Positions 20,397 to 31,190 of a stretch of DNA of 64,000 bases are shown here, in pieces. The notes beneath the pieces are model-generated. The model ran no database searches. It had not been told where the DNA came from and saw nothing but the letters and a program-made list of their open reading frames with translations. This stretch comes from Hyaloperonospora brassicae (Eukaryota > Oomycota > Peronosporomycetes > Peronosporales > Peronosporaceae), in assembly GCA_947650285.1 (NCBI GenBank), contig CANTFL010000226.1, positions 248,001 to 312,000 of the forward strand. Reading direction: 5' to 3'. How positions within the stretch are numbered: the first letter of the stretch is position 1; each line of letters opens with the position of its first letter. The position numbers and the translations under genes are program-made.

Positions 20397-21180
20397 AATC
20401 TAGGTGATTCACGTGTACAAATGAAGTGTAGTCGGTGACGTCATGCGACCCAACAATCCAGCCCGAAAGAGACGACGTATGTTCGTATAAGTAAATTGAA
20501 CTCTGTTTAATGTTAACCAATCAAAAACACAACAACCCTATCCTTATCGCCGTATCTTAGACATTGCATGCCATGCTTCTCTCTCTCCACAAGATCGCTC
20601 CCTTGTGATTGTATGGCACCCACCTGATATGCTTGTCCGATCGCAATCGCCTTTCTGGTGGCAGATCGTGTAGTGTAATCCTCACTAGCTTGATTGCGAT
20701 CACATACCAGATCACCGATCGCGATCGCCTACCTGATCACAGATGTAATGATGTGGTTCACACTCCAATGATCGTAATCGTTTACCGTGTTCCAAACCAA
20801 CCTGATCGCGATCACATACTCCATCATTGATCACAATTTCGACCGCCTCAATGATCGCGATAACCTTGCTGATCGCGGATCGCAAATCGTTTCTTTAAGA
20901 GTGATCGACGCTTGAGTCGAGATCGTGTCCCTGATCGCGACTTCGCTCTTGATCGCCATCGTAATCGTCAATTTGACTGCAATCAAAGCTCCGTGACTTG
21001 TACTCTTAGTCCGTCATACTTTAACCTGACGCCGCAGGTCCCTAATTTTCTGACCTGATATACGATGATGTCCAACAGTTTGTTGGACGTGGTCCGATCA
21101 TGTGTGGGACCGGCACTGCCAACCGTTTGCTAATTCGAATATACTCGGATTGCGATCTGTTCTAACTTCGCAAATACCGA
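20397..21180. other. Non-coding region with a GATCGC-rich cluster
   Basis: No gene is supported. From about 20590 to 20995 the motif GATCGC, or its variants (TGATCGCGATCAC, GATCGTAATCG, GATCACAG), recurs more than fifteen times at irregular 20-50 bp spacing. This looks like an old minisatellite built on a GATCGCGATC palindrome. Confidence 0.6.
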
Positions 21181-21480
21181 TACCGGTGACCGAATGGTAG
21201 ACCACTGGAGCTAGTACCGAAGGGTACCTGGATATTTACTGGAGGAGGGTTCGATCTCAGAGCGCCGGGGATAGGCTAATATGGGACGAGTAACCATCCA
21301 ATGGGTGGCTACGTTACCGACCCGCACCTCCGGGTGTGGTGTACCGGGCTCCAAAGGCCCCCTAAGCCGAAAAGCCCCATAGTGTAATGAGGGGTGCAGG
21401 TTCTCTAAGGAGCTCAAACTGATTCACAGTACTCGCAGTTCACCCCAGGGTGTTCTGAAGAACCGCACGGCATAAATTCC
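21181..21480 (+). mobile_element. tRNA-derived SINE, about 300 bp
   Basis: The head has an A-box-like TGACCGAATGG (21187-21197) and a B-box-like GGTTCGATCTC (21248-21258), the internal RNA polymerase III promoter pair of tRNA genes. The body is unrelated to a tRNA, and the 3' end (GGCATAAAT, about 21470) is shared with the truncated insertion in E1. No clear duplication of the target is visible around this copy. A real tRNA gene is excluded because no cloverleaf can be folded across the boxes by eye. Confidence 0.65.
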
Positions 21481-22265
21481 TAACATCGCAAATATTATTG
21501 GTCGCTTCGCCACATTGCCGCATTGATACAAATCTGAAAATGAGAATGAGTGGGCAGCAATTCATCCGAGCGCTTCATCATGACCCAGAATACTTCGCTA
21601 CGTCTTTTGTCCTCCATGAGTGTTGAAATTGATCTAAAACATATATTGTGTTCTTGAATAGAATTGCTTGCCTAAAAACATTAGATTCGCTGGCTCTTGG
21701 CATTCGTACATGCGCTATCCGCACACAACAAAGAGGATACAACATCAAACTTTCCTAATCTCTTCTTCCCTCTTTGGACAGTGCCATTTGAATGATTTAA
21801 CTTCGGCCAAAGCCAAGCTGATGTTGTAGTAACTGATCTGTGGACACTTATATGGTCGCACTTGGAAATTTACGCATCGGGTGCGTAAGCTCTGCGCATA
21901 ACGCCTGTTGACAAGGCTTCATTTACTCTTTGGCGAGTCTACTTCATCGAAAATAATCGCTAACATCATTTATTCTCCCGTTTTGACTACTGTAGGTGGG
22001 TAACCTCTGCCTATTTTACTGCAATTGCTACAGCTGGTGGCGTAGATCTGATGAGAAAGATGTTGTCGGGATAGTGGTGCGATAGGCTGCACCCGGATCA
22101 AGTATCTTTGTACTTGAAAATAAATTACGCATGTCTCCGCATACGTGGGCCTACTCGTAGCTTTCGGATACATAATACTAAACACCAAAGAAAATGACGT
22201 TTGCACACTATTTCAACTTGTCTGCTCGTCAAAATTAGTTACAAAAAGATTTTAATTCGTAGGAC
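21481..22265. other. No gene seen
   Basis: AT-rich spacer between the SINE and the decayed 5' LTR of E2. Only short unsupported frames (for example 78 codons at 21970-22206, minus). Confidence 0.5.
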
Positions 22266-22757
22266 TGTAATGGCGTACATGTCGGATGGTAGCTAGCATA
22301 ACAGGTGTGGCTCACACCGGTTATGCTGGATACCCCAGGTGCGTGATTACTGTTGAATCTGAGACTAGAGCACCTTTTCAGTTGTTAATGGTTGTTGTAC
22401 GTAAGCCACCAAGTACTAGACGTTTAAGAAATTTCTAATTTACGTTTTATTGTCTAGGTTAGCTGAGTTTAGTCAAAGGTTTATCGTTTAAATAGCACAA
22501 AATTTAGGTGTAATCCCTTGTTGATCGAGCAGATACTCGTTTTTTTCTTAAGCCGTATCAGGTCGTGAGAGAGAAAAGTCAAGTGAAGAAACGGACTCAT
22601 GAGCATACTGTGCATACGATTTCCAAATCGCTATCACACTTGAAAAATGATCTGGAGCTTCACGCTCGTTGATTCGTAAAGTTGTGTTCTTCTTAAGAAT
22701 CGATTTTCTCTTCAACCGGGAAGTTCTCCTTTAAATAAGAGATACAGCTCCGCTGTA
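22266..22757 (+). repeat. E2 5' LTR (decayed)
   Basis: Matches the family-1 LTR start (GTCGGATGGTAG..., AGGTGTGGCTCACACC) and its terminal AGCTCCGCTGTA. Heavily mutated in between. Confidence 0.7.
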
Positions 22758-22859
22758 CTCGTTAGCACTTAACTTCAATCCACGCCTGGGTCTGTACATA
22801 CTTACTAATTGTGATAATGAGACAATACATCCTTATTCTGAACCTTTAAATGACGCGCT

Positions 22860-23690
22860 AAATAAGCTGACTACGGCTATCGTCCTGGAGATTGTAATAT
22901 TCCTTATGGCACAAGGCCAGAACGCGTTGACCGCACGTCTCGAAGCCTTCATGCAGTAAAAAAGACCTTTGTTTGGCAAGTCCGGTAATGAATGCTGTCA
23001 TCTCTATCCACCCATTTTTTGTATTATTCAGACAATGGGGCTAATACTCAGCCCGATGAGTTGAAATTTATACCCTAATCCGGTATAGAAGAAGAAATTT
23101 ATTCCTCTGGATCCGCGGGGTAAGTTATTCTATCAGTCAGAGATGGTACCGACTATATATAAGAGAGTCGCGGTGGAGATCAACGGGCGCTTTGGTAGAG
23201 CGAGAAAGAGTGTACTTACTTGCACTGCGTCCATCGATGACGCCTTCCCCTCATCAAAAAGTTTTAAATTTCAGCATATCCGCGCTTTCGTGCCACATAA
23301 ACGAGTATATCTCGTAAGATCACGCTTCCTATACACGCTTTAGAGCAAGAATGATGAGTCGGATTATGACCAAGAGTTGAGGGAGCTCATAGTCTATATA
23401 CAGATCGATCTAATCCCGAATGTAGTCCATGTGACGGTGTATATGAAATGTATTTGCAATGACTTTGCCAGAACGGAAGGGATTTGTGTGCACCCTACTA
23501 CCTTAAACGAGAATATAGACATAGCGCACAATATGGACTACAATATGAGGCTTGCTAGAATTGGTTGGAATGGGTACAACCCGAGCTTTACCAGAGCAAA
23601 AATCAGTTGTATTGAAACCCTAAGGTTCACTAGATCTAAACTCATGATCCTTAGCAATGATTAAGGTGATGGTAAGATAAGGCGGAGCTT
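22860..23690 (+). pseudogene. gag: E2 gag remnant
   Basis: Fragments match E1/E3 gag: the Ala-Arg-Leu-Glu-Ala-Phe-Met-Gln segment near 22935, and a capsid C-terminal part at 23377-23664 that includes the conserved Asn-Pro-Ser-Phe-Thr-Arg-Ala end. Many stops and indels; no product is expected. Confidence 0.75.
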
Positions 23691-24049
23691 CAACATTTAA
23701 ACAACAACTTGACATTATTCACTACTATAACGTGTGGGGTAACTAAATACTCACGCCCCGAATGCCTATGGTGCAAGCAGCGCCAGGCTCAAATGGGATG
23801 AATCCAGTCCTAAATCTAGAACTCTGGTAAGGCACGGGAAAAAGTCAGCTCTCAGTAGGTGCTAATTAATTTACTGAGGATGGACAAGGTTTTGTGATAC
23901 CTTAGGGAGGTAATAATGAGCAGAAATTAGCTGCTTAAAGGTCTGTTCTCTGTGACACAAAATGCGTATTTAAGTCGGTATTGCATATAATTAATAAAAT
24001 GTTGAACGGGTTTGGTAACTTTGAACAATTATCATCAATTCAGGAGCGT

Positions 24050-27000
24050 CAAGCAACTTTTACCGTCTTCCTTCCATGAAAGGGAGTCATCTGTATGCTA
24101 CAGTGCTCAATAAGCAAATTATCGAGTCTATCACCGTTCATTTCTAACAAGAACGTGTGTTGCATCGTCAAGACTGCCATAAATGTAGTCATTATGTTTT
24201 TGGACTTTGATAGCATCGATAGCTGCTTAGTACTCGACTTAGACAAGAAATATGAACTCATTTTGGCAAGCACATGGCTGGAACGCCCCGACCATAGTTA
24301 TTACTATTTTAAGACCTAAGGCGCAACGCGCACGCTTTCTATCGTGACCTTGGTGAGTCATGAACCTTCCTCTGCTAGGAAACAAAAATGATGTAGGCGC
24401 GAGCCATTGCCTGGATTTGATAGTGATCTAGACAATAGTTTGTGAGAGTGAATTGATCATAAATTTGACAAAGACGTAAGTACCGAGCTAGACACTTCGA
24501 CCGGTAATAAATCGTCACATTTTCCGTCGATAATGCCCATAGTTATAATGGTTCACTAAATGACGCGAGCATGAATGGCCTATTTCCGAGACATCCCGAG
24601 TCGATCTCACGCGATTTTTGTGTAGTAATATGTACAAATCCACTAAATGAAGTGTTTTAGTAAAGGCACACTTCACAATATGTTGGTCAAGATATCAGCT
24701 CTCGTACATAGCACGTTAGAATAAGCAATAAAATATGGAACATCCCTGAACTGGCTTTTGTGAAGTGTAAGGTCGTAGCAAAGAGACGTCAACAATGTCA
24801 GACAGGAAATTCGAAACTCAAAGCGTCCTTTTCGTTGCATGGTGATAAGAGTAATAACACACTCTATCTACTTGTCATTGGAGTAACTAGTCAGGTCGAC
24901 GGCAGTATCAGTAGTAATCTTTACCATCTTTAGATGCTCTTTTTGAGCTAAAGGAATGTATGATGGTGAGTATGGTCAAGCCTCGAAGGTAGGCTACATA
25001 TCGGACATTGTGTTCATTCGACTAGACCCTGACTTATACGCTTTATCACTCATCAATTATTTGGTATTGGAGGACACGAAAATGGCACTCGGTGCCAGGT
25101 GTAGATCTGAAATCCTGAATAATTACATTGCTTCCTTCTATCCATTGGCTAGGAAATATCAGGATGTGGTGTGCCATGATCCCCAACTTCCGTTTTGCCT
25201 CCCGAAAGAGGTGTTTGTCAAAAAAATTACCTGGTATCAGGAATCAAGCAGCGTGTTACGCGGTAGTATACCTTCCCACAGCATGATTGTGACATCATTG
25301 ACGATTTAAATGGTGCCAGACACGCGGCAGGAATAGTCTGGAGAGTAATTCGACCCATTTTACGCCCACATGTTATGTATAGATTGAATGTTAAGTGGCG
25401 CACTGTTCATACCTACAACAAGCTAAATGCTTCCACCAGACCGGACCAAAAATCTATTCCCTCAAAGGATATGTTAAAAAATGCCATAGTTAAATGAAAC
25501 ATGTTCAGTGCACTCGATCTTGTCCAATGTTATCTCCATTAGCTCGCGCAAGCTATCAATATCCCGTAAACTGCGGTCATCACTTTTGATGGCATGCTCT
25601 GGAAGCCTCTTGTTATGCGCAAAGGGCTGTCCAATGTTCCAGTTACATTAAATCGTCTCGTGACGCAATCTCTCAGAACTCATCAAGATTATGCACAGCC
25701 GTTCTTCCATGACATTTTTGTCTGTACTCGTGCGACAAATGGTCGGTCTAACATAGACAATTATATGAATCATTTGCGATTCGTGCTTGAGTGCATGCGC
25801 ACGTATAACCTCAATGAGGACGCATCAAAATGCCTATTTGACGCCGAAGGAATTCGTTCTCTTAGATTCTTCATTGGTAATCATTAATTACGATTGTATC
25901 TCGCTAAGTTCAAACCCATAGTAGTCAGACCCGATTCTCAGAGCCAAAAAGGCACCCGCGAATGGCTCGGTCTTGCCATTTAATTGCATAATTATAGTGA
26001 AAACTACGTATACATGTCTCGTCCATTATACAACAACCTTATAAAGGGTATGTAATGATTCTGGACTAGCAAACAAAACGATGATTTTGAAGATGTCAAG
26101 GAGAATATCCTACAGAATCCGTTTTTGGCTTTTCCAGATCCTGCGCAGTCCTTCAGTGTCGTCAGTGACGCTTCTGATTTTGCCATTGTCTGTGTATTAT
26201 TGCAAGATGACCCGGGTGTGAAGAATCGCGTTGTCGCGTATGAGTCTCCCCAGCTGAAAGCTACGGAAATAAACGTAAATGTATAAAATAAAGTGTTGCT
26301 TGCAATAAAGTATGCTCCTCTAAATCAAAGTCCATTCGCTTAACCACAAGACTTTTGTAATCTATACCGATCATGCGTCGCTGCGCACTGCTACACGCTC
26401 GCATCATCTCTTTCATATAACGGCTCGTTGGCTCTCATTCTATGCCGATTACAGCTTTGAGGTATATTATAATCCGGAAAGGTTCAATATGTTGGTTAAC
26501 GCGTTATTGCATAGTCCTGAATATGAACTTGCTTATGTTACGACTCTGGCAATGTCAGTTACTGACCCAATCCGTGTGGCTTACGCCAAATATGAATACT
26601 GCGTAGCTCTGCTACGTGATATTTGAAGTAATCGTTTAAGGGTTTCGGACATAGATTTGTCGAGACGCTTACGTGCGGGGCTAACTCGATATTGTATTGA
26701 TCACGGCCTTTCGTGCTACAGTAAGGGTGTTGAGGATACCCATCGTATCATTGTCCTTCATGATGAGGAAATGAAGTATCGGATTCTCTATGAGGCACAT
26801 GATACTGCGCTAAGTAATCATATAGGTTGCGAGAAGACATATGGCTCCGTGAACAACCATTTTGGTTGCCCAAAACCTACAAATGGGTGATATAATATAT
26901 GCGTACGTGTAAAAAGTGTCGATGAGGTAAACCCTAAGCTCACGCGGTTGCGGCGCTAACTAGTTTACTAGTATCCTTTGGATGTTAAAAGTTCATCAGC

Positions 27001-28140
27001 ATAAATTTCGCATTTGGTTTGCCGAAAGATGTGCATGACTTTACGAATATTGTGGTCTTTGTTTACCATTTGATCAAGATAGTTCATATGGAGGCTATAC
27101 TATATAACATTCGTAGCGAAGTTAAAGCCACACGTTTAGTCGATCGAGTGTTCCGGAAAGATAGCTTTGCAGCGTCAATCTAGTCTGATAGAGATCCTCT
27201 CTTCACTAAGAAGTTTTAGATGTCATCACCAAGATGCTCAGCACCCGTTGATTGGGCTTGTACAAAGCGGACCATCCGCATACCGATGGTCAAACCGGGC
27301 GGACTAATCTTGTTACCTGTGACATCTTATGTAATTTTTGCGCTGATACGTGATGACGTTGAATCTCACTTCTCCCTATCATTTAGCTTTCGTTGTTCAG
27401 AGTTGTTCATGTCTTTAGTAATTTTATTCCATTCGACGCAAACATTTTTAAACGACCTCGTGTTTTATAAACGCTACCACTTCGTCGTTCAGATTTTGGT
27501 GGAAAACAGATGGTTGATAGAAGTGCCCAATTCAGCCCTACTACTGTTAACATATATGTAAGCAAGTTTCTTGAAGCCCTTTTTAATTAATTACGACATG
27601 TGAGTGACACACTGGCTAATAGCCAATACAAGTAGGAAGAAAAAGCGGGTGCTCAATGCAGAAATTGAGTTTGACTTTGTGAGTTCAGAGAACAATTAGT
27701 ACTGAATATTATACGTCCACCTGCAAATGTAGCTTCAGCTGTCTTTAAGCCAAACTTGCTTCCGCGCTTCATCGGACCACTCACGGTCGTCGCGAAGAAG
27801 GGACTTGCGCACACGATAAACGTCCGCGCCAATTGCGCACACACCCTTTGTTCTACTTTGTCTTAATTCAGCCGTGTAGGGATCCATCCCACGTGAACTA
27901 GGAGACGCTAGCGCCGCGACATTTGGCCTTGCTACTGGCTATTGAATCTGAATCAGTATGTGACGCTAAACCTTCATCCAGTTTTGAACCAAATCCACCG
28001 CCTAAACGCGAGCTTGTGCTGCATCGAGAACACTCTGGGTGTTACGTTAGGTCTTGCGAAGACAATCCTTTCGAGAAGCAACTAATACTACTACTTGGTA
28101 TACCGTACACCGCCGACGCTTTCCACTGAGTAGGGTTACC
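24050..28140 (+). pseudogene. pol: E2 pol remnant (protease to chromodomain region)
   Basis: Recognisable pieces in order: protease C-terminal part 24095-24319 (Leu-Asp-Phe-Asp-Ser, Leu-Glu-Arg), RT entry 24956-25310, RT core 25594-25887 with a mutated catalytic box, RNase H about 26100-26500, integrase zinc module 26657-26900, integrase core about 27000-27300 and the post-integrase segment 27720-27900. All carry frameshifts and stops. It keeps Lys (AAC AAG CTA) where E1 and E3 have a shared TAG in RT. Confidence 0.8.
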
Positions 28141-29623
28141 ACACGTTCCATGTGAAGAGATCCCTGTAACGACGTTTTCGTATGGCCAATACCAGTATCT
28201 GGATAAGTGTTGTGGGTACCCCGAGTCGTAAAACGCGTGGAAGTATGATATACTTCTTCGGCAGTGTTGCCCATACGACGTGGATGTTTTAAAAATTGCG
28301 GCAAAAGTCTCCCTGCTTCAGAGAACGCTATATACCAATAGTGGTGGGAGAAAGCGGTTTACGCCGCACCACGTGGATGGAGCCCGCGGCTACCGGAGTA
28401 GATGAAGCATAGCGCGAGTGATTAAGCAACTGACATATGGCTACAAGCTTACAGTATTCATACCTTATCTTTCGCTCCAGACGAACATATGCCACATCTG
28501 CACTTACCATCGAAGCCGTTGTATTGTTTAAGTGTCGTTTGCGATACGACCGGCTTATGAATTAGTTGAAATACGCTTCAGGCACTTCACTAGTAAACAA
28601 GAGTTTGGACGCGCTTTAAATTGATAGAACCTATACACCCCGTGCTTGTGTGTCAAGTCGCGTCTTGTATTGACCGTGTGTGGTCAAAAGGGCTTGAGCT
28701 ACCTCTCCTGTAGTGCCCGGTGAAAGGCAAAATTCTCGGACGAGGTAGCCTCATGATCGATGACCCATGCCGACTGACCACGGTCCCCCATGAGATGGAG
28801 ACTTCTCCACGTCCGGTGTTTTAGCACATAGCCGCAACGGCTTCGGAGGGCTTTTTTTGTCTAGGAGCGACGAAGATCACTCATCTGATCAAATGATTAG
28901 CTCGTGATGCTCATCGAGCGGGTTGGTAATGATTGTAACGGGGTAGCCCATTACATAAAATTGCCATCAAGGAGAAAATGACATTAAAAGATTCTATGTT
29001 GAACTTTCAATTAACAATATCACTAATTATAGTGATATTATCGAAATGAATGGAGGGTATGATTTTGGTTGCTATTGGGATATAATCAACTCAACAAACG
29101 CTGCTAGACGCGAGCAGTGGGTGGTGAGTAGACGTCATCATACGTTTAGTTAAATATATATATTTAAGTCAGCACAAATAGAGACAACAAGAATGATAGA
29201 ACTGAATTGTATCAATTGACATATTTTCTTTTTACTACAACTATAGCCTTGCTTTGGTTTTTCATCCTTCCTCTGCGTAGTGTTTACAATTATCAGGGCA
29301 CCGAACTTCACTGTTGTCAGTGAAAGCTGACTCCGCACTGGTAGACCAGTTCGTAGCTGTCGGTGCCCCGCTACAATGATGGTTTCCTCAGCATGTGACT
29401 CATGATGCTGCGCCGATGGCGCGTTCGTTTCATCATGCTCGACGATCGTATTGAGTGCCGAAAGAGGTCGTACCTCAGGCATAGGTGTGTTGAAAATTGT
29501 TTCTTCTTCACCATGGACACTGGTATCGCTACTGTAGTCCACATCCTCACAGAGGTCGAGATAGAGTAAAAGAGTCTGAGACTCGTGGGGTGGCGATGCG
29601 TTGATGTTTAGAGCTTTAATCAA
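28047..29623 (-). pseudogene. E2 antisense ORF remnant
   Basis: Minus strand. The N-terminal part at 29623-29340 keeps the Glu-Asp-Val-Asp-Tyr-Ser-Ser-Asp and Ala-Pro-Ser-Ala-Gln-His-His signatures of the E1/E3 antisense ORF. The middle (about 28510-28400) keeps Ser-Ala-Asp-Val-Ala-Tyr-Val-Arg-Leu-Glu-Arg without the frameshift of E1 and E6, and a C-terminal piece lies at 28304-28047. It is split by a family-2 LTR fragment at 28934-29150. Confidence 0.7.
28934..29150 (+). mobile_element. Family-2 LTR fragment inside the E2 antisense ORF
   Basis: Starts TGTAACGGGGTAGCCCATTACAT, as the E5/E8 LTRs do. The AATATCAC...GTGATATT hairpin and the GGGTGGTGAGTAGACGTCATCATAC block follow at the right spacing. 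It breaks off after about 215 bp. Confidence 0.8.
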
Positions 29624-29646
29624 ATTGTGATGTTAGGCACACACAC

Positions 29647-30116
29647 TGTAGCGGTGCTACAGATCGACTAGCAGTCGGCAATAGGTGTGGTTCACACGAG
29701 GGATGAGATCCCCTTTAAAGATATATTAGAACATAGTATCAATTGTTGACGATCAATGTCTGTCAACCATTGATGACGAAATCTTGTGAGAGATTTTATT
29801 AGCGACTAGGTTAAATACGTTGTTCTAAAGTGTTATTTTAGGTTTAATGAAATAAAACCAGTTCCCGTTTTGATCCAAAAGACACGTGCCTCTCTGAGGC
29901 GTCTTGTGATCGTTGAGGATCGTAGCAACGCCTTGCTGAGTCAGCTACTCCATGTGCACTCTGTGCGTTTGATTCTCTGAATCGTTTGGTCCCCCTAGAA
30001 CAGGGACCGTAATCTCTCTGATCTTGTTGACTCTCTGAGTCGGGTTCTCTGAACCAAAGTTGCTCATGGGGCATTAAGTCTTCCTCTGGCTTAAGGAGCT
30101 GTGTGGCTCCGCTACA
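29647..30116 (+). repeat. Family-1 LTR shared by E2 (3') and E3 (5')
   Basis: A 470-bp LTR in pol-sense orientation, TGTAGCGGTGCTACA...TGGCTCCGCTACA. E2 antisense-ORF sequence abuts on the left and the E3 primer-site/gag leader on the right, so it serves as 3' LTR of one element and 5' LTR of the next. Confidence 0.85.
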
Positions 30117-30189
30117 CTTGGAAGGAATGGTTGTAGATATACACATAATTTATTACGACTGATCCTCTGGGAGGATGGAGAAATCCACA

Positions 30190-31190
30190 CTCCTTACTAA
30201 GGCCTAAAGTTCGCGCTTAATAAGATGAGCGGCCGCAGGCCATATGTCGAGGTCTTAGCTGCATACGGTACCGATGTGCTAAATGCACGAGTCGAGGCCT
30301 TCATGCAGTATGAAACGGCCCTTTTGGGCAGGTTCAAAACCAAGTAGCGTCGGCTATGCCGAAACGCTACGTGGGGATGCCAAATGGAGAGACTAATCCT
30401 CTTCCTATTCGAGTGGACGTTAAGCATTTGTCCGGTATGGAGGAGGGCATCAAACTATATGGATCCGTAAGATTGAGATGGATATGAGATCCGGCCTTAA
30501 CTCACTTGAGCACCAGCGAGTCTCGCTGGCTATCCCCAAGGTCGATGGAAGAGCTAGAGAGTGGGCTCTGACGTGTGGCACGTCTGTTGAATTAGCGTTT
30601 CCCGAACGGGATTCACCAATGTAAGACTTGTTGCAAGTTTTATCGCCGCCCAACGAGGTATATCGCGTGCGATCACGCTTCTTATCTACCCGCCAGGGTA
30701 AGAATGAGTTAATGGACTATGTCCAGGAGTTGATAACTCTGATTGCTGCTATTCAGTCTGACCCTTTACCTGAGACAGTATGTGTGTCTGTCTCTATGGA
30801 AACTCTACGCACTGTCGTGACCAGAGTCGAGGTCTTTCGGGTCCATCCCTCTTCTTATAAAGAGGCGGTGAAAATCGCTTAGAATGGTGAGCACAGCTAT
30901 GAGTCGGCCAGACTTGGTTGGAACAAGTACAATCCAAGCTTTGCAAGGGCAAACCCAACAAATACATCGGCTAGCTGTACGCCTGAGCCGATGGATCTCA
31001 GCTATGCTGAAGATGAAGGTGAATCTAAGCCTTAGGTTTCGGAGCAACAACAGGCAGTGAGGCGCCGTTACACGTGCGGAAGCGCTAAAAACACTTGCGT
31101 CCCACTTTTTCTATGCGCAAGCAGCACCCGGCTCCTATAATTCGAAACCCCGGCCTCAACCAGAAGTCTGCTATGGCGCGGGGAAACGTC
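30190..31190 (+). pseudogene. gag: E3 gag remnant
   Basis: Similar to E1 gag throughout, with stops and indels. The best open piece, 30628-30882, covers the capsid C-terminal part. The zinc knuckle near 31070 has lost residues. The slippery G GGA AAC near 31180 is still readable, but its hairpin has decayed and the gag UAG is mutated. Confidence 0.8.

Larger units (their letters stand above)
22266..30116 (+). mobile_element. E2: heavily decayed Gypsy family-1 element (plus-strand pol)
   Basis: 5' LTR 22266 to about 22757 (TGTAATGGCG...CTCCGCTGTA), then a recognisable mutated primer site (TTAGCACTTAACTTC at about 22763), gag, pol, an antisense ORF remnant and an LTR at 29647-30116. It is the oldest large copy here: no domain is intact, but similarity to E1 and E3 is clear by eye throughout. 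The 3' LTR is also the 5' LTR of E3. Confidence 0.8.

Noticed and set aside
21181..21260. tRNA gene
   Set aside because: A/B boxes are present, but no acceptor stem or cloverleaf folds around them; a SINE head fits better.
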